From Chloroflexota bacterium (GTDB lineage: Bacteria > Chloroflexota > Anaerolineae > Promineifilales > Promineifilaceae), in contig JAKEFB010000146.1 of the NCBI GenBank assembly GCA_022616275.1, positions 26,154-90,153 on the forward strand: a stretch of 64,000 bases of DNA, in the 5' to 3' direction. Made by a program: the position numbers and the translations under genes. Of the stretch, positions 10,021 through 18,950 are shown piece after piece. The notes under the pieces are model-generated. The model was not told where the DNA came from. It searched no databases and was given only the letters and a program-made list of their open reading frames with translations. How positions within the stretch are numbered: position 1 is the first letter of the stretch; each line of letters starts with the position of its first letter.

Positions 10021-10754
10021 GTGGCAAGATCTTGATCGTTGACGACGAAGAAGGGGTCCGATTTTTTGTCGCTGACGGCCTGCTGAAAGCCGGCTGGGAA
10101 GTAGACGAAGCGGAGGACGGTAAAATCGCTCTGGCCCTTCTGGCCCAGAAGCCTTACGACGTCGCCCTCCTGGATTTGCAGATGCCCAACGTAGACGGCC
10201 TGACAGTGATGCGCCAGATGAAACAAAACTGGCCTGAGACCAGGATCATCATTATGACCGCCTATGCTTCTCTGGAATCAGCTATTGAAGCAGTACGCCA
10301 GGGCGCATTTGACTATCTGAGTAAGCCTTGCCGCGTGGGTGATATTCTGGCCTGCGCCAACCGGGCGCTTCAGGAGAGGCAGTCCATGAACCGCCAGCAT
10401 CGTCTGATTCAAGAAGGGGCAATGGAAGCTTCCAGGGCGGCCGAGGTTGGAACAGGTTCCATCTATACAGGACAACTCACCATCGAGTTGGGTTCCCGCA
10501 AAGTGTTCCTGGCTAACCAGCCCATTGCCCTCACGCCGACCGAATACGCGCTCTTGGAAATTTTGGCGAACTCCCTTGGCCAACCGGTTTTTGTGGAGCA
10601 ACTCATCCGTAAAGGGTTGAACTTTCAGCCAGACGATCCCCAGGCGCTAGAAACTTTGCGAGTCCATATCAGCCGCCTGCGGCAAAAGATTGGCGCCGAT
10701 TATATCCTCACCGTGCGGGGTGGCGCCTATGCGCTGGTCCGTCTCCAGACGTAA
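10017..10754 (+). CDS. Response regulator, REC plus winged-helix DNA-binding domain
   Basis: 245 residues. The receiver (1-120) has the acidic pocket IVDDEE, phospho-acceptor Asp53 (LLDLQMPN), a Thr in IIMTAYASLESA and Lys in YLSKP. The receiver resembles NtrC-type regulators, but the C-terminal part (~150-245) is an OmpR-type winged helix (LTPTEYALLEILANSLGQPV, then LRVHISRLRQKIG). It is the cognate regulator of the kinase it overlaps by 4 bp. The target genes are unknown, but a repeated TTTCGTTACC motif directly downstream is a possible binding site. Confidence 0.9.
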   Translation: MSGKILIVDDEEGVRFFVADGLLKAGWEVDEAEDGKIALALLAQKPYDVALLDLQMPNVDGLTVMRQMKQNWPETRIIIMTAYASLESAIEAVRQGAFDYLSKPCRVGDILACANRALQERQSMNRQHRLIQEGAMEASRAAEVGTGSIYTGQLTIELGSRKVFLANQPIALTPTEYALLEILANSLGQPVFVEQLIRKGLNFQPDDPQALETLRVHISRLRQKIGADYILTVRGGAYALVRLQT

Positions 10755-10756
10755 GC

Positions 10757-10786
10757 TTTCGTTACCTTTCGTTACCTCTTGTAACG
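10757..10786. promoter_or_regulatory. Tandem/inverted TTTCGTTACC motif, possible operator
   Basis: Two abutting perfect copies of TTTCGTTACC (10757-10776) are followed by GTAACG (10781-10786), which forms an inverted repeat with the second copy around CTCTT. It sits just after the response-regulator stop, in the 231-bp spacer before the degenerate receiver. Direct 10-bp spacing is one helical turn, typical of OmpR-family binding sites. Binding is inferred. Confidence 0.35.
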
Positions 10787-10985
10787 TTCCCGTCTCTTTT
10801 CCCTTAACGCCTCGTAATAAGCCTTCATAAACCGTTTGGTCAAAACTGGCCCAATCTGTAATACCCTATAACCAGGAGGAAGAAGGCGTTTCTCTCGCGC
10901 CGCAACTGGTGAAAACGCCGGCCCTATCAGGTTGGTTTTTGTCCGCCTGGGGTTCTTTCGCTTTTCCTAGCCCTGGTAAACAACC

Positions 10986-11357
10986 ATGAATAACAAGAAA
11001 AAAGTGATGATGCTGGAAGGCTCCAGTGGATTTTCTTTCTTTTTACAAGAAGCGCTGTTGGGCCAGGGATTGGCCGACCAGGTGGTCTTAGCCAGTAGAG
11101 CCGACCAGGCCATTGACCTTTTGAACCAGGCCGGTCCTTATGACCTGGTGATCATAGACCTGGTCGAGTCCTGGGAACAAGGTATGCAGCTTGGCTTCTG
11201 GCTCAGCGATCAGCAACGGCCGGCTCATAAGGTCATCATTATTTCCTCGCCGGAGGCAGTTCAACTGCCGGATAGAAATACACCCTTTACCATCTTATGT
11301 CCCCCTTTGTCCTTGCAGGAATTCACCGACAGCGTGCGCCTGGCGCTGGCATCATAA
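10986..11357 (+). CDS. Degenerate (pseudo-)receiver domain protein
   Basis: 123 residues with a receiver-like alternation of strands and helices. The usual acidic pair after strand 1 is replaced (MMLEGSSG), Asp58 is kept (VIIDLVES), the switch region is SSPE, and the conserved Lys-Pro is CPP (TILCPPLSL). It is unlikely to be phosphorylated in the normal way and may act as a protein-interaction module. It lies alone between the two-component pair and cheW, with spacers of 231 and 103 bp. Confidence 0.7.
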   Translation: MNNKKKVMMLEGSSGFSFFLQEALLGQGLADQVVLASRADQAIDLLNQAGPYDLVIIDLVESWEQGMQLGFWLSDQQRPAHKVIIISSPEAVQLPDRNTPFTILCPPLSLQEFTDSVRLALAS

Positions 11358-11460
11358 GTAAGGCGGCTTAATAACGTAGGGCGAGGCGAAACCGGAGTTC
11401 GGCCGCCGAACTCTTTTCGCTCTAGCAAATCGCCCCACCTGATAATGGAAGAGGTATTGC

Positions 11461-11973
11461 ATGGAGAAAAATCAAGGCCACCCTGTACTGACCTTTCGGC
11501 TGGCTGGCCAGGAGTATGGCCTGCTGGTCGAAAATGTCAGGCAAATTATCGAGATGGTGACCATTACCCGGCTGCCGGAAGCGCCGGCCGCCATTCAGGG
11601 CGTCATTAACCTCCAGGGCAAGATTGTGCCCATTTTAGATTTGCGGCTTCGTTTGGGTCTGCCTTTTAAGCCTTATCAGTTGCATACACCCATTATCCTG
11701 ATTGAGCACTACAGCCAGGTGCTGGGGTTAGTCGTAGACAGCGTGGAGGCGGTGACAGAAATTGCTCCGGCCGATCTGGAATCTAACGAAGCGGTTCTGC
11801 CGCCCCAGTTAAACGGCAAGCAAAATGGCTGGCTTCCGAGCCTGGCCGGCCTGGCTAAAGTGGCCCGCCGGTTGATACCCATCTTAAAAGTGGAAGCTAT
11901 CTTGAGCCGGGATGATCGCGACAAGCTGCAGGAAGTGGTTACCAGTCATTACGCCGAGGGAGTTGCGACGTGA
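11461..11973 (+). CDS. cheW: CheW chemotaxis coupling protein
   Basis: 170 residues forming a CheW SH3-like fold: FRLAGQEYGLLVENVRQII, then LPEAPAAIQGVINLQGKIVP and LGLVVDSVEAV. It links chemoreceptors to the CheA kinase. Its TGA overlaps the GTG start of cheR (GTGA), so the pair is coupled. A second CheW is encoded after cheR. Confidence 0.93.
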   Translation: MEKNQGHPVLTFRLAGQEYGLLVENVRQIIEMVTITRLPEAPAAIQGVINLQGKIVPILDLRLRLGLPFKPYQLHTPIILIEHYSQVLGLVVDSVEAVTEIAPADLESNEAVLPPQLNGKQNGWLPSLAGLAKVARRLIPILKVEAILSRDDRDKLQEVVTSHYAEGVAT

Positions 11974-13586
11974 CAGCGCCGAACCACCAATTGGGCTACG
12001 GTGATTACCTGCGCTTTCGCGACCTGGTCCTGACCAGGAGTGGCCTGTATTTTCCCGAGAGAAAGCGCGCCGACCTGGAAATTGGGCTGTTCAAGGCGCT
12101 GCAAGATGCCCCCACCGGTATTTGCGACCTGGACGCTTACTACCACTTTCTGTGCCAGACAGATAATCCTGCGGCCGACGCCGAGGTGGACAGGCTGCTC
12201 AACCAGTTAACGGTCGGCGAAACTCACTTTTTCCGCGACAGCGCCCAGTTCGATGCCCTGGCCGACACTGTCTTACCGGCGCTCCTGGCCGCCAAGCGGG
12301 CGGCCGCGGCGGCCGTGGGTCCGAACCCGCCCAGTAAACCCCAACTTCGCATCTGGTGCGCCGGCTGCGCTACCGGAGAGGAAGCTTATTCGCTGGCCAT
12401 CCTACTCTATGAACTCCTCCCCGACATTCAGGATTGGAATATCTTTCTCCTGGCCACAGACATTAACCAGGAGTCCCTGGCGCGGGCGCAAGAAGCTCTG
12501 TACACAAACTGGTCCTTCCGCGAACCACGCTCTCTGACGACGCGCTCTATCTATTTCAAACGAGTGGGTAGCCGTTTTCAGTTGCGTGATGACGTGCGCC
12601 TGATGGTTACTTTTGCCCGGCATAACCTGATTGAAGATGAGTTCCCGGCCGTCCACAACAACACGGCTTCGATGGACCTCATTCTTTGCCGCAACGTCAC
12701 TATCTACTTTACCGAGGAAATTACCCGTCGCCTGGTGGCCAGGTTTTACGATACATTGCTTGAGGGAGGCTGGTTGGTTGTCGGTCACTCTGAGCCTTCC
12801 CTGTTAACTTATCGTGCCTTCCAGGCGCACACCTTCCCCGGCACGCTTCTTTACCAGAGGAGCGGCGAGCCAACAACGTGGCCGGAGGACTGGGAAGCCC
12901 TGAGAAGCGGGAAAAATGGCCAGACGCCTTTGGCAGACCGGCTTCCGTACAAAGAAGTTGTTCCCGCTGAATCACCATTAACCATGGACCAGGCGACCAA
13001 CCCCTTCTTCCTATCCCTGGCAACCGTCCCGGCCGAAGTAGAGCCGGTGATTCAGACGCCGTCGCCCTCTAACAACCACACGTTATTTAGCAGCGGCCAA
13101 CCTGGCCTGGATTGGGGCAAAACCAGCGAAGAGGTGGCGGCATTGTTGGAAGAACATGTTGGCGAGGTCCCTAACGCGTTGCGAGCCTCAGCCTATTGTT
13201 ACCTGGCCCGTGCCTACGCCGATCGTGGTTGCGCAGTTGAGGCGCGTCACTGGTGCCAGCAGGCAATTAAACAGGACAAGCTCTCCACAGAAGCTTACTA
13301 CGTCCTGGCGATGGTCAACGAGCACGAGGGCGACCTCGAACAGGCGATTGCCAATCTGAAGAAGGTCGTTTACCTCAACAGGGAAAAACCCCTGGCCTAC
13401 TTTAACCTGGCTCTGTTGCACAAGCGATGTGGGCAAACGGCGCAGGCCCGTCGCGCCTTAAACAACACGATCAGGATTTTGGAGAAGTGGCCGCCGCACG
13501 TTGTCATTCCCGATTCCGGCGGCAGCATCGCCAAACGGCTGTTGAATACCGCCAGGGAATTACTGGCGGACCTCAAGCCGGAGTAA
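11970..13586 (+). CDS. cheR: CheR chemoreceptor methyltransferase with C-terminal TPRs
   Basis: 538 residues, GTG start overlapping the cheW stop. The N-terminal helical domain is followed by a SAM-binding methyltransferase domain (IWCAGCATGEEAYSLAILL; DLILCRNVTIYF), about residues 1-290. A linker leads to two or three TPR units (~395-500, SAYCYLARAYADRGCAVEARHWC). It methylates receptor glutamates for adaptation. TPR fusions occur in non-classical chemosensory systems. The downstream receptors end in RYKLN with no CheR-docking pentapeptide, so the TPRs may provide docking (inference). Confidence 0.92.
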   Translation: MTAPNHQLGYGDYLRFRDLVLTRSGLYFPERKRADLEIGLFKALQDAPTGICDLDAYYHFLCQTDNPAADAEVDRLLNQLTVGETHFFRDSAQFDALADTVLPALLAAKRAAAAAVGPNPPSKPQLRIWCAGCATGEEAYSLAILLYELLPDIQDWNIFLLATDINQESLARAQEALYTNWSFREPRSLTTRSIYFKRVGSRFQLRDDVRLMVTFARHNLIEDEFPAVHNNTASMDLILCRNVTIYFTEEITRRLVARFYDTLLEGGWLVVGHSEPSLLTYRAFQAHTFPGTLLYQRSGEPTTWPEDWEALRSGKNGQTPLADRLPYKEVVPAESPLTMDQATNPFFLSLATVPAEVEPVIQTPSPSNNHTLFSSGQPGLDWGKTSEEVAALLEEHVGEVPNALRASAYCYLARAYADRGCAVEARHWCQQAIKQDKLSTEAYYVLAMVNEHEGDLEQAIANLKKVVYLNREKPLAYFNLALLHKRCGQTAQARRALNNTIRILEKWPPHVVIPDSGGSIAKRLLNTARELLADLKPE

Positions 13587-13604
13587 TTATTTAGGAGAGG
13601 AGGC

Positions 13605-14222
13605 ATGTTAGAAGGTAAAGGCAACGGTTACTCACCGGCTGACGACGGGGCAGGGCTTTCCCCGGTCGAGGCCTTGTGGGAGGCAGAGCAGGAACTCAAC
13701 CCGGAGGAGCTGGCCCAAATCTGGGCCAGGCGGGCCTACGCCCTGGCAGAGCTACCCCCGGCCGAGAACCAGGGACAGACGTTGGATTTGTTGGCTCTCG
13801 TCTTGGGCGGCGAACGGTATGCCGTCGAGGTTAGGCACGTGCGCGAGATTTACTCACTGGAGCAAATCACCCCTGTACCCCGTACCCCTAGCTTTGTAGT
13901 CGGCGTCTTTAGCGCCCGCGGCCGGCTGCTCTCGGTCATTGATCTGCGCGCCTTTTTAGGTCTCCCCAAGCTTGGCCTCTCTGGCAGTCGCAAAATTGTC
14001 GCCGTGACGGCCGGTGACGCCCACCTGGAAGTTGGTCTCCTGGCCGATGCCGTCGTTGACGTGCTAACTGTCTTTGAGGATGACGTGGAATCGGGGTTGG
14101 TCAGCCAGGCGGGTGCGCAAACCGAATATATACGCGGTGTTGCCCCCGGTATGTTGGCCGTGCTCAACCTCAATGCCTTGTTAAACGATAAACGGTTGAT
14201 TGTACACGAAGAGGTTATTTAG
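13605..14222 (+). CDS. cheW: Second CheW-domain protein
   Basis: 205 residues with an unusual ~60-residue acidic N-terminal extension ahead of a CheW fold (LDLLALVLGGERYAVEVRHVREIY; PRTPSFVVGVFSARGRLLSVIDL). A ribosome-binding site AGGAGAGGAGG precedes ATG 13605, and the gene starts 18 bp after cheR. Having two different CheWs suggests separate coupling for the two receptors, or one in the array and one at CheA. Confidence 0.9.
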   Translation: MLEGKGNGYSPADDGAGLSPVEALWEAEQELNPEELAQIWARRAYALAELPPAENQGQTLDLLALVLGGERYAVEVRHVREIYSLEQITPVPRTPSFVVGVFSARGRLLSVIDLRAFLGLPKLGLSGSRKIVAVTAGDAHLEVGLLADAVVDVLTVFEDDVESGLVSQAGAQTEYIRGVAPGMLAVLNLNALLNDKRLIVHEEVI

Positions 14223-14270
14223 AGGCGCCGGGCGCTTAAACGATTAGTAATGAAGAGGAGAGGATTGAAA

Positions 14271-16580
14271 ATGGATGACCAGGTTACCAAACTAACCTTT
14301 TTCCGCTCCATGCGGGTTAAGTTGACCATCTGGTTTTTGCTGTTGTCGCTTGTGCCTATGTTCCTGGCCGGCGCGCTGGCTTACCTGGAGGCCCAAAACG
14401 CTCTGGAGCAGGAAATTATAAGCAAGCTCGAGGCTGTTCGTGAAATCAAACGTCACGAGGTCATACGACTTTACGAAGACTGGCAGGCCGACGTTCTGGA
14501 CGTGTCTTCGGACCCAGGCGTGGTAGTCGGAATGGCCGACCTGGCAGCCGGTTTTGCCGAGGCTGGTGAGAACAGCGTACGCTCTCTTTACCTGGGCAAG
14601 CGTGAGCTGGAAGATGCAGGAGACGGCAGCGCTTATTCGGCCGCTCACTTCGAACAGCATGGCTTCTTTCTCGGCTATACGAGCATTCATGGTTACAGCG
14701 ACGCATTGATGATCGATCCGGCCGGGAATGTCGTTTACCAGGCGAGTAAGAGCGATGTTTTTGGAACAAACCTGGCCTCTGGCCCATACCAGGATAGCAA
14801 CCTGGCTGAACTCTATCGCCAACTCCGGCAGGCTACTTTAGGGGAGGTCTACCTGGCCGACACCGCACCCCTGGGCGATGAGATCGCCATGTTTATCGGC
14901 ACGCCTATTTATAGCGACAATGACCGCTTTGGTATCCTGGTCTACGAGTTACCCCACGAGCAAATTAACGCCCTGGTGTATGAACGGACCGGGCTGGGTG
15001 ACACCGGCGAGGTCCTGTTAATTGGGTCTGATAAGCTGATGCGTGCTGATTCCTATCTGGACCCGGTTGAACATTCAGTGGCAGCGGTTTTTGAGGGAAC
15101 GGTCGAACAAAACGGGATTGACACGCCCTCTAGCCGTAGCGCGCTGGCCGGCCAGTCGGGTACAGAATTAACGGCCGGCTACCTGGGTGAACCGGTTATT
15201 GCCGCTTATGCCCCATTGCAATTTGGCAACTTGAAATGGGCTATCATAGCCCAAGAAGACCAGGCTGAGGCCTTCCAGGCCGTCAACCGGCTCCTGGTTA
15301 TCACCTTACTCGGCATTGGTATTGCTGCGCTGGTCGTTGTCGCCCTGGCCTTGTGGATCGCGACCAGCCTGGCTCGCCCGGTTCTCCAGGTAACTGACGT
15401 GGCTCGCCAGGTGTCTGGCGGCAACCTGGCTCTCAAAGTGGATGTCAAGTCCAGAGATGAAACAGGCATCCTGGCCCAGGTCTTTAATCAAATGACGGCA
15501 ACGTTGCGCCAACGGATCCAGGCCGAGCAGGCGGCCAGCGAAAAGGCGGCCGAACTGGCCAGGGCCGAACGTGAAGCCAAGGAACGGCTGGAAAGAACTG
15601 TTGGCGAATACCAGGCTTTTATCTCCCAGGTTGCCGAAGGCAATCTGACCGTTCGGCTGTCGTTGAACGGCCAAAATGACACCCTGACGACGCTGGGGCG
15701 CAACCTGAACGGGATGGTGGCCCGGCTGGCCGAAATGACGAGCCAGATTCGAGAAGCAACCATCAACATTACCTCGGCGGCCGGTGAGATTTTGGCGGTG
15801 ACAGTACAGCAGGCGGCCGGGGCTAACGAACAGTCCGCGGCCATCGCCCAGACTACTACCACCATTGACGAGGTCAAGGCTATCGTCGAGCAGTCCTTCG
15901 CCAAAGCCCAGGCCGTGGCCGAGCAGGCCCAGCGCACCCGCGACATATCTCAGACTGGCCAACAGGCGGTGGCCCATACGGTTGAGAGCATGAACCAGAT
16001 CAAGGAGAAGGTGGCCGGCATTGCCGAGAACATCCTGGCCCTGAGTGAGCAAACGCAGCAGGTGGGCGAAATCATCGCCACCGTTAACGACATTGCCTCG
16101 CAAAGTAACCTGCTGGCCCTGAATGCCTCGGTCGAAGCCGCCCGCGCCGGCGAGCATGGCAAGGGCTTTGCCGTCGTCGCGGTGGAGGTGCGCAACCTGG
16201 CCGAGCAGTCCAAGCAGGCCACGGCCCAGGTCAAGGCCATTCTCAACGAGATTCAGCGGGCGACCAACGCCGCCGTGATGGCCACCGAGGAGGGGACGAA
16301 AGGCGTGGAAAGCGGCGCGCAGCGGACGTCCCAAACGGGCGAGACAATCCGCCAGTTGGCCGGCAGCATCGGCGACAGTGCCCGCGCCGCCCAGCAAATT
16401 GTGGCCAGCGCCCAGCAGCAGACGACGGGCATGGAACAAATCGCCCTGGCTATGCAGAACATCAACCAGGCGACGATACAGAACCTTTCGTCTACTCGCC
16501 AGGCGGAAAAGGCCGCTCAGGATCTGGCTACCCTGGCCAAACAGATGGAAGCCCTGGTGGCTAGGTATAAGTTGAATTGA
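14271..16580 (+). CDS. Methyl-accepting chemotaxis protein with periplasmic Cache-like sensor
   Basis: About 769 residues. I place the start at ATG 14271, preceded by GGAGAGG, rather than the in-frame ATG 14250. TM1 (~residues 20-42) and TM2 (~345-370, [18 protein letters not shown]) flank a ~300-residue extracytoplasmic domain with dCache features ([31 protein letters not shown]). Then come HAMP, a coiled segment, a second HAMP-like unit ([10 protein letters not shown]) and a signalling hairpin with tip [16 protein letters not shown]. Together with CheW and CheA it forms a sensory array. The C-terminus lacks a CheR-binding pentapeptide. Its ligand is unknown. Confidence 0.92.
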   Translation: MDDQVTKLTFFRSMRVKLTIWFLLLSLVPMFLAGALAYLEAQNALEQEIISKLEAVREIKRHEVIRLYEDWQADVLDVSSDPGVVVGMADLAAGFAEAGENSVRSLYLGKRELEDAGDGSAYSAAHFEQHGFFLGYTSIHGYSDALMIDPAGNVVYQASKSDVFGTNLASGPYQDSNLAELYRQLRQATLGEVYLADTAPLGDEIAMFIGTPIYSDNDRFGILVYELPHEQINALVYERTGLGDTGEVLLIGSDKLMRADSYLDPVEHSVAAVFEGTVEQNGIDTPSSRSALAGQSGTELTAGYLGEPVIAAYAPLQFGNLKWAIIAQEDQAEAFQAVNRLLVITLLGIGIAALVVVALALWIATSLARPVLQVTDVARQVSGGNLALKVDVKSRDETGILAQVFNQMTATLRQRIQAEQAASEKAAELARAEREAKERLERTVGEYQAFISQVAEGNLTVRLSLNGQNDTLTTLGRNLNGMVARLAEMTSQIREATINITSAAGEILAVTVQQAAGANEQSAAIAQTTTTIDEVKAIVEQSFAKAQAVAEQAQRTRDISQTGQQAVAHTVESMNQIKEKVAGIAENILALSEQTQQVGEIIATVNDIASQSNLLALNASVEAARAGEHGKGFAVVAVEVRNLAEQSKQATAQVKAILNEIQRATNAAVMATEEGTKGVESGAQRTSQTGETIRQLAGSIGDSARAAQQIVASAQQQTTGMEQIALAMQNINQATIQNLSSTRQAEKAAQDLATLAKQMEALVARYKLN

Positions 16581-16591
16581 GATTGGAGTTT

Positions 16592-16654
16592 GTGGGTCAA
16601 GGCCCACCTAGAGTAACGAAAAAGTTGACGGCTGATAACTGACGGCTGACAGCT
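16592..16654. repeat. Small hairpin plus heptanucleotide tract between receptors
   Basis: After the first receptor, GTGGG and CCCAC (16592-16607) form a short stem. At 16624-16654 four heptads follow one another (GTTGACG, GCTGATA, ACTGACG, GCTGACA). The tract resembles STRR heptad arrays and recurs in other spacers of this window with different cores. Confidence 0.55.
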
Positions 16655-16677
16655 ATTTCCGAAGGAGGGAAATCAGT

Positions 16678-18840
16678 ATGGAAAAGCAAACTCGGATCAC
16701 CTGGACCGTTGGTCGCAAGATAGCGGCCGGTTTCGTGGCCGTCATCATCCTGGCCGGAGCCGTCGGCGGGGTGGCGCTCCTGACGATGAATACCGTCAAG
16801 GCGGAAGTGAATACCACGACGGTGAGCGGACGCCAGGAGACGCTCTCGGACCTGATTGAGATCAGCCTGCTGGAAGCCCGGCGCAACGAGAAAGATTTTT
16901 TCTTGCGCTATAAACTCGACGGCATGGAAGAAGCCAGGGCCACGTACGTGACCGCCGTCCAGAGCCACGTCGCTGCTATTCACGAACATGCCAGGGAAGG
17001 CGCCGGGCTTGCCCATCACGCGGAGGATGCCACCCACTTGGCCGAAATTGAAGGGCTGGTTGACAGCTATGAAACCGACTTCCTGCAGGCTGTGGCCCTG
17101 GTGGAGGAGCGGGGCCACCGGGACAGTGGCCTGGAAGGGGAATTCCGGGAAAAAATTCATGAGTTCGAAGACGTGATTGAGCAGGCCGGCTTGCCACAGT
17201 TGACCATTGACATGCTCACGATCCGGCGCCACGAGAAAGATTACTTGCTGCGCAGCGACCCGGTTTACATTGACCAGGTCGAAGGGGCAGTGGCCCAGCT
17301 CAAGTTGGATATAGATGCCGTTCCGGCCGACCAGTTGAGCGAAGCGGACAAGACTCGCCTCAAAACCCTGGCCGACGAGTACCTGGCCCTTTTCCAAAAA
17401 TACGTTGAAGTTGATGCGGAGTTGGCAGCGGCTATTGAGCGTTACCGGGAGTCGGCCGAAAGCATTGAACCCCTCCTTGAGGATATTAAAGTGGAGGCAA
17501 GCGAGCATTTTCAAACATCAGTCGCCACCACCGGACAGGTGATCGAGACGGCCAATATCGTCGAAATCGCCGCGCTGGCGCTGGCTGTGCTCCTGGGCCT
17601 GGGCATTGCCGCCCTCTTATCGCGAATGGTTTCCCGGCCGGTTGGCCGCTTAACAGAAGCGACGATGGCTATCGCTGGCGGCGATCTGTCGCGGAAGGTG
17701 GCAGTGTCTTCTTCGGACGAATTAGGGCTGCTGGCGGCCGTTTTCAACCAGATGACCGACAACCTGCGCCAACGGATTCAGGGTGAACAGGAAGCCAGTG
17801 AAAAAGCCTCGGCGCTGGCCCAGGCCGAGCGGGAGGCCAAAGAGCGCCTGCAACAGACGGTAGATAATTACCTGGTCTTTATCGAACAGGTAGCGAGTGG
17901 TGATTTGACCGTCCGCCTTTCCGTGAATGGCGACAACGATGCCTTAACCATTTTGGGGCGCAACCTGAACGCGATGGTGGCCCGCCTGGGGGAAATCACG
18001 ACCCAGATTCGAGAAGCGACCACTAACATGACCTCGGCCGCCAGCGAAATCCTGGCCGCCACCACGCAGCAGGCAGCGGGAGCTAACGAGCAGTCCTCGG
18101 CCATTGCCCAGACGACGACGACCATTGACGAGGTCAAGACCATCGTCGAGCAGTCCTTCGCCAAAGCCCAGGCCGTGGCCGAGCAGGCCCAGCGCACCCG
18201 CGACATTTCCCTGGCCGGACAACGAGCCGTCACCGACACCGTCGAAAGCATGAGCCAGATTAAAGGGAGGGTGGCCGGGATCGCCGAGAACATCCTGGCG
18301 CTCAGCGAGCAAACGCAGCAGGTAGGCGAAATCATCGCCACTGTCAACGACATCGCTTCCCAGAGCAACCTGCTGGCCCTCAACGCCTCGGTCGAAGCCG
18401 CCCGCGCTGGCGAGCACGGCAAGGGCTTTGCCGTCGTCGCCGTCGAAGTCCGCAACCTGGCCGAGCAGTCCAAGCAGGCCACGGCCCAGGTCAAGGCTAT
18501 CCTCAACGAGATTCAGCGAGCGACGAACGCCGCCGTCATGGCCACCGAGGAGGGCACCAAAGGTGTAGAGGCTGGGGCACAGCGCACCGGCCAAACGGGT
18601 GAGACCATTCAACAGTTGGCCGGCAGTATTACCGAGAGCGCCCGCGCTGCCCAGCAAATTGTGGCCAGCGCCCAGCAGCAGACGACAGGCATGGAGCAGA
18701 TTGCCCTGGCTATGCAGAATATCAACCAGGCCACTGTACAAAACCTGGCCTCTACCCGCCAGGCCGAAAAGGCCGCTCAAGACCTGGCGACTTTAGCCAG
18801 GCAAATGGAGTCGTTGGTGACGCGGTATAAGCTTAACTAA
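16678..18840 (+). CDS. Methyl-accepting chemotaxis protein with HBM-like helical sensor
   Basis: 720 residues starting at an ATG with GAAGGAGGG upstream. TM1 (~12-36) and TM2 (~283-305) flank an all-helical sensor carrying two related motifs, [12 protein letters not shown] and [12 protein letters not shown], typical of helical bimodular (HBM) sensor domains for small acids. HAMP, a second HAMP-like unit ([10 protein letters not shown]) and the signalling hairpin follow. From about 18085 the DNA is almost identical to the upstream receptor while the sensors are unrelated. It ends in RYKLN with no CheR pentapeptide. Confidence 0.92.
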   Translation: MEKQTRITWTVGRKIAAGFVAVIILAGAVGGVALLTMNTVKAEVNTTTVSGRQETLSDLIEISLLEARRNEKDFFLRYKLDGMEEARATYVTAVQSHVAAIHEHAREGAGLAHHAEDATHLAEIEGLVDSYETDFLQAVALVEERGHRDSGLEGEFREKIHEFEDVIEQAGLPQLTIDMLTIRRHEKDYLLRSDPVYIDQVEGAVAQLKLDIDAVPADQLSEADKTRLKTLADEYLALFQKYVEVDAELAAAIERYRESAESIEPLLEDIKVEASEHFQTSVATTGQVIETANIVEIAALALAVLLGLGIAALLSRMVSRPVGRLTEATMAIAGGDLSRKVAVSSSDELGLLAAVFNQMTDNLRQRIQGEQEASEKASALAQAEREAKERLQQTVDNYLVFIEQVASGDLTVRLSVNGDNDALTILGRNLNAMVARLGEITTQIREATTNMTSAASEILAATTQQAAGANEQSSAIAQTTTTIDEVKTIVEQSFAKAQAVAEQAQRTRDISLAGQRAVTDTVESMSQIKGRVAGIAENILALSEQTQQVGEIIATVNDIASQSNLLALNASVEAARAGEHGKGFAVVAVEVRNLAEQSKQATAQVKAILNEIQRATNAAVMATEEGTKGVEAGAQRTGQTGETIQQLAGSITESARAAQQIVASAQQQTTGMEQIALAMQNINQATVQNLASTRQAEKAAQDLATLARQMESLVTRYKLN

Positions 18841-18896
18841 GTGGCAAGTGGCAGGTGGCAGGTGTCAAGCGTCAGGTGTCGAGTGCCAGGTGAACG
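18841..18896. repeat. Heptanucleotide repeat tract (8 x GTGGCAG-like)
   Basis: Eight successive 7-mers, starting GTGGCAA, GTGGCAG, GTGGCAG, GTGTCAA and ending GTGAACG, begin at the base after the receptor stop and fill most of the spacer before cheA. There is no coding capacity. Similar GGCAGGT heptads occur at 43917 and, reversed, at 62786. Confidence 0.75.
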
Positions 18897-18950
18897 GATC
18901 ACGGACACTCGATACGGAAACACGTGACACACGACTTGGAGAAATTTCTC

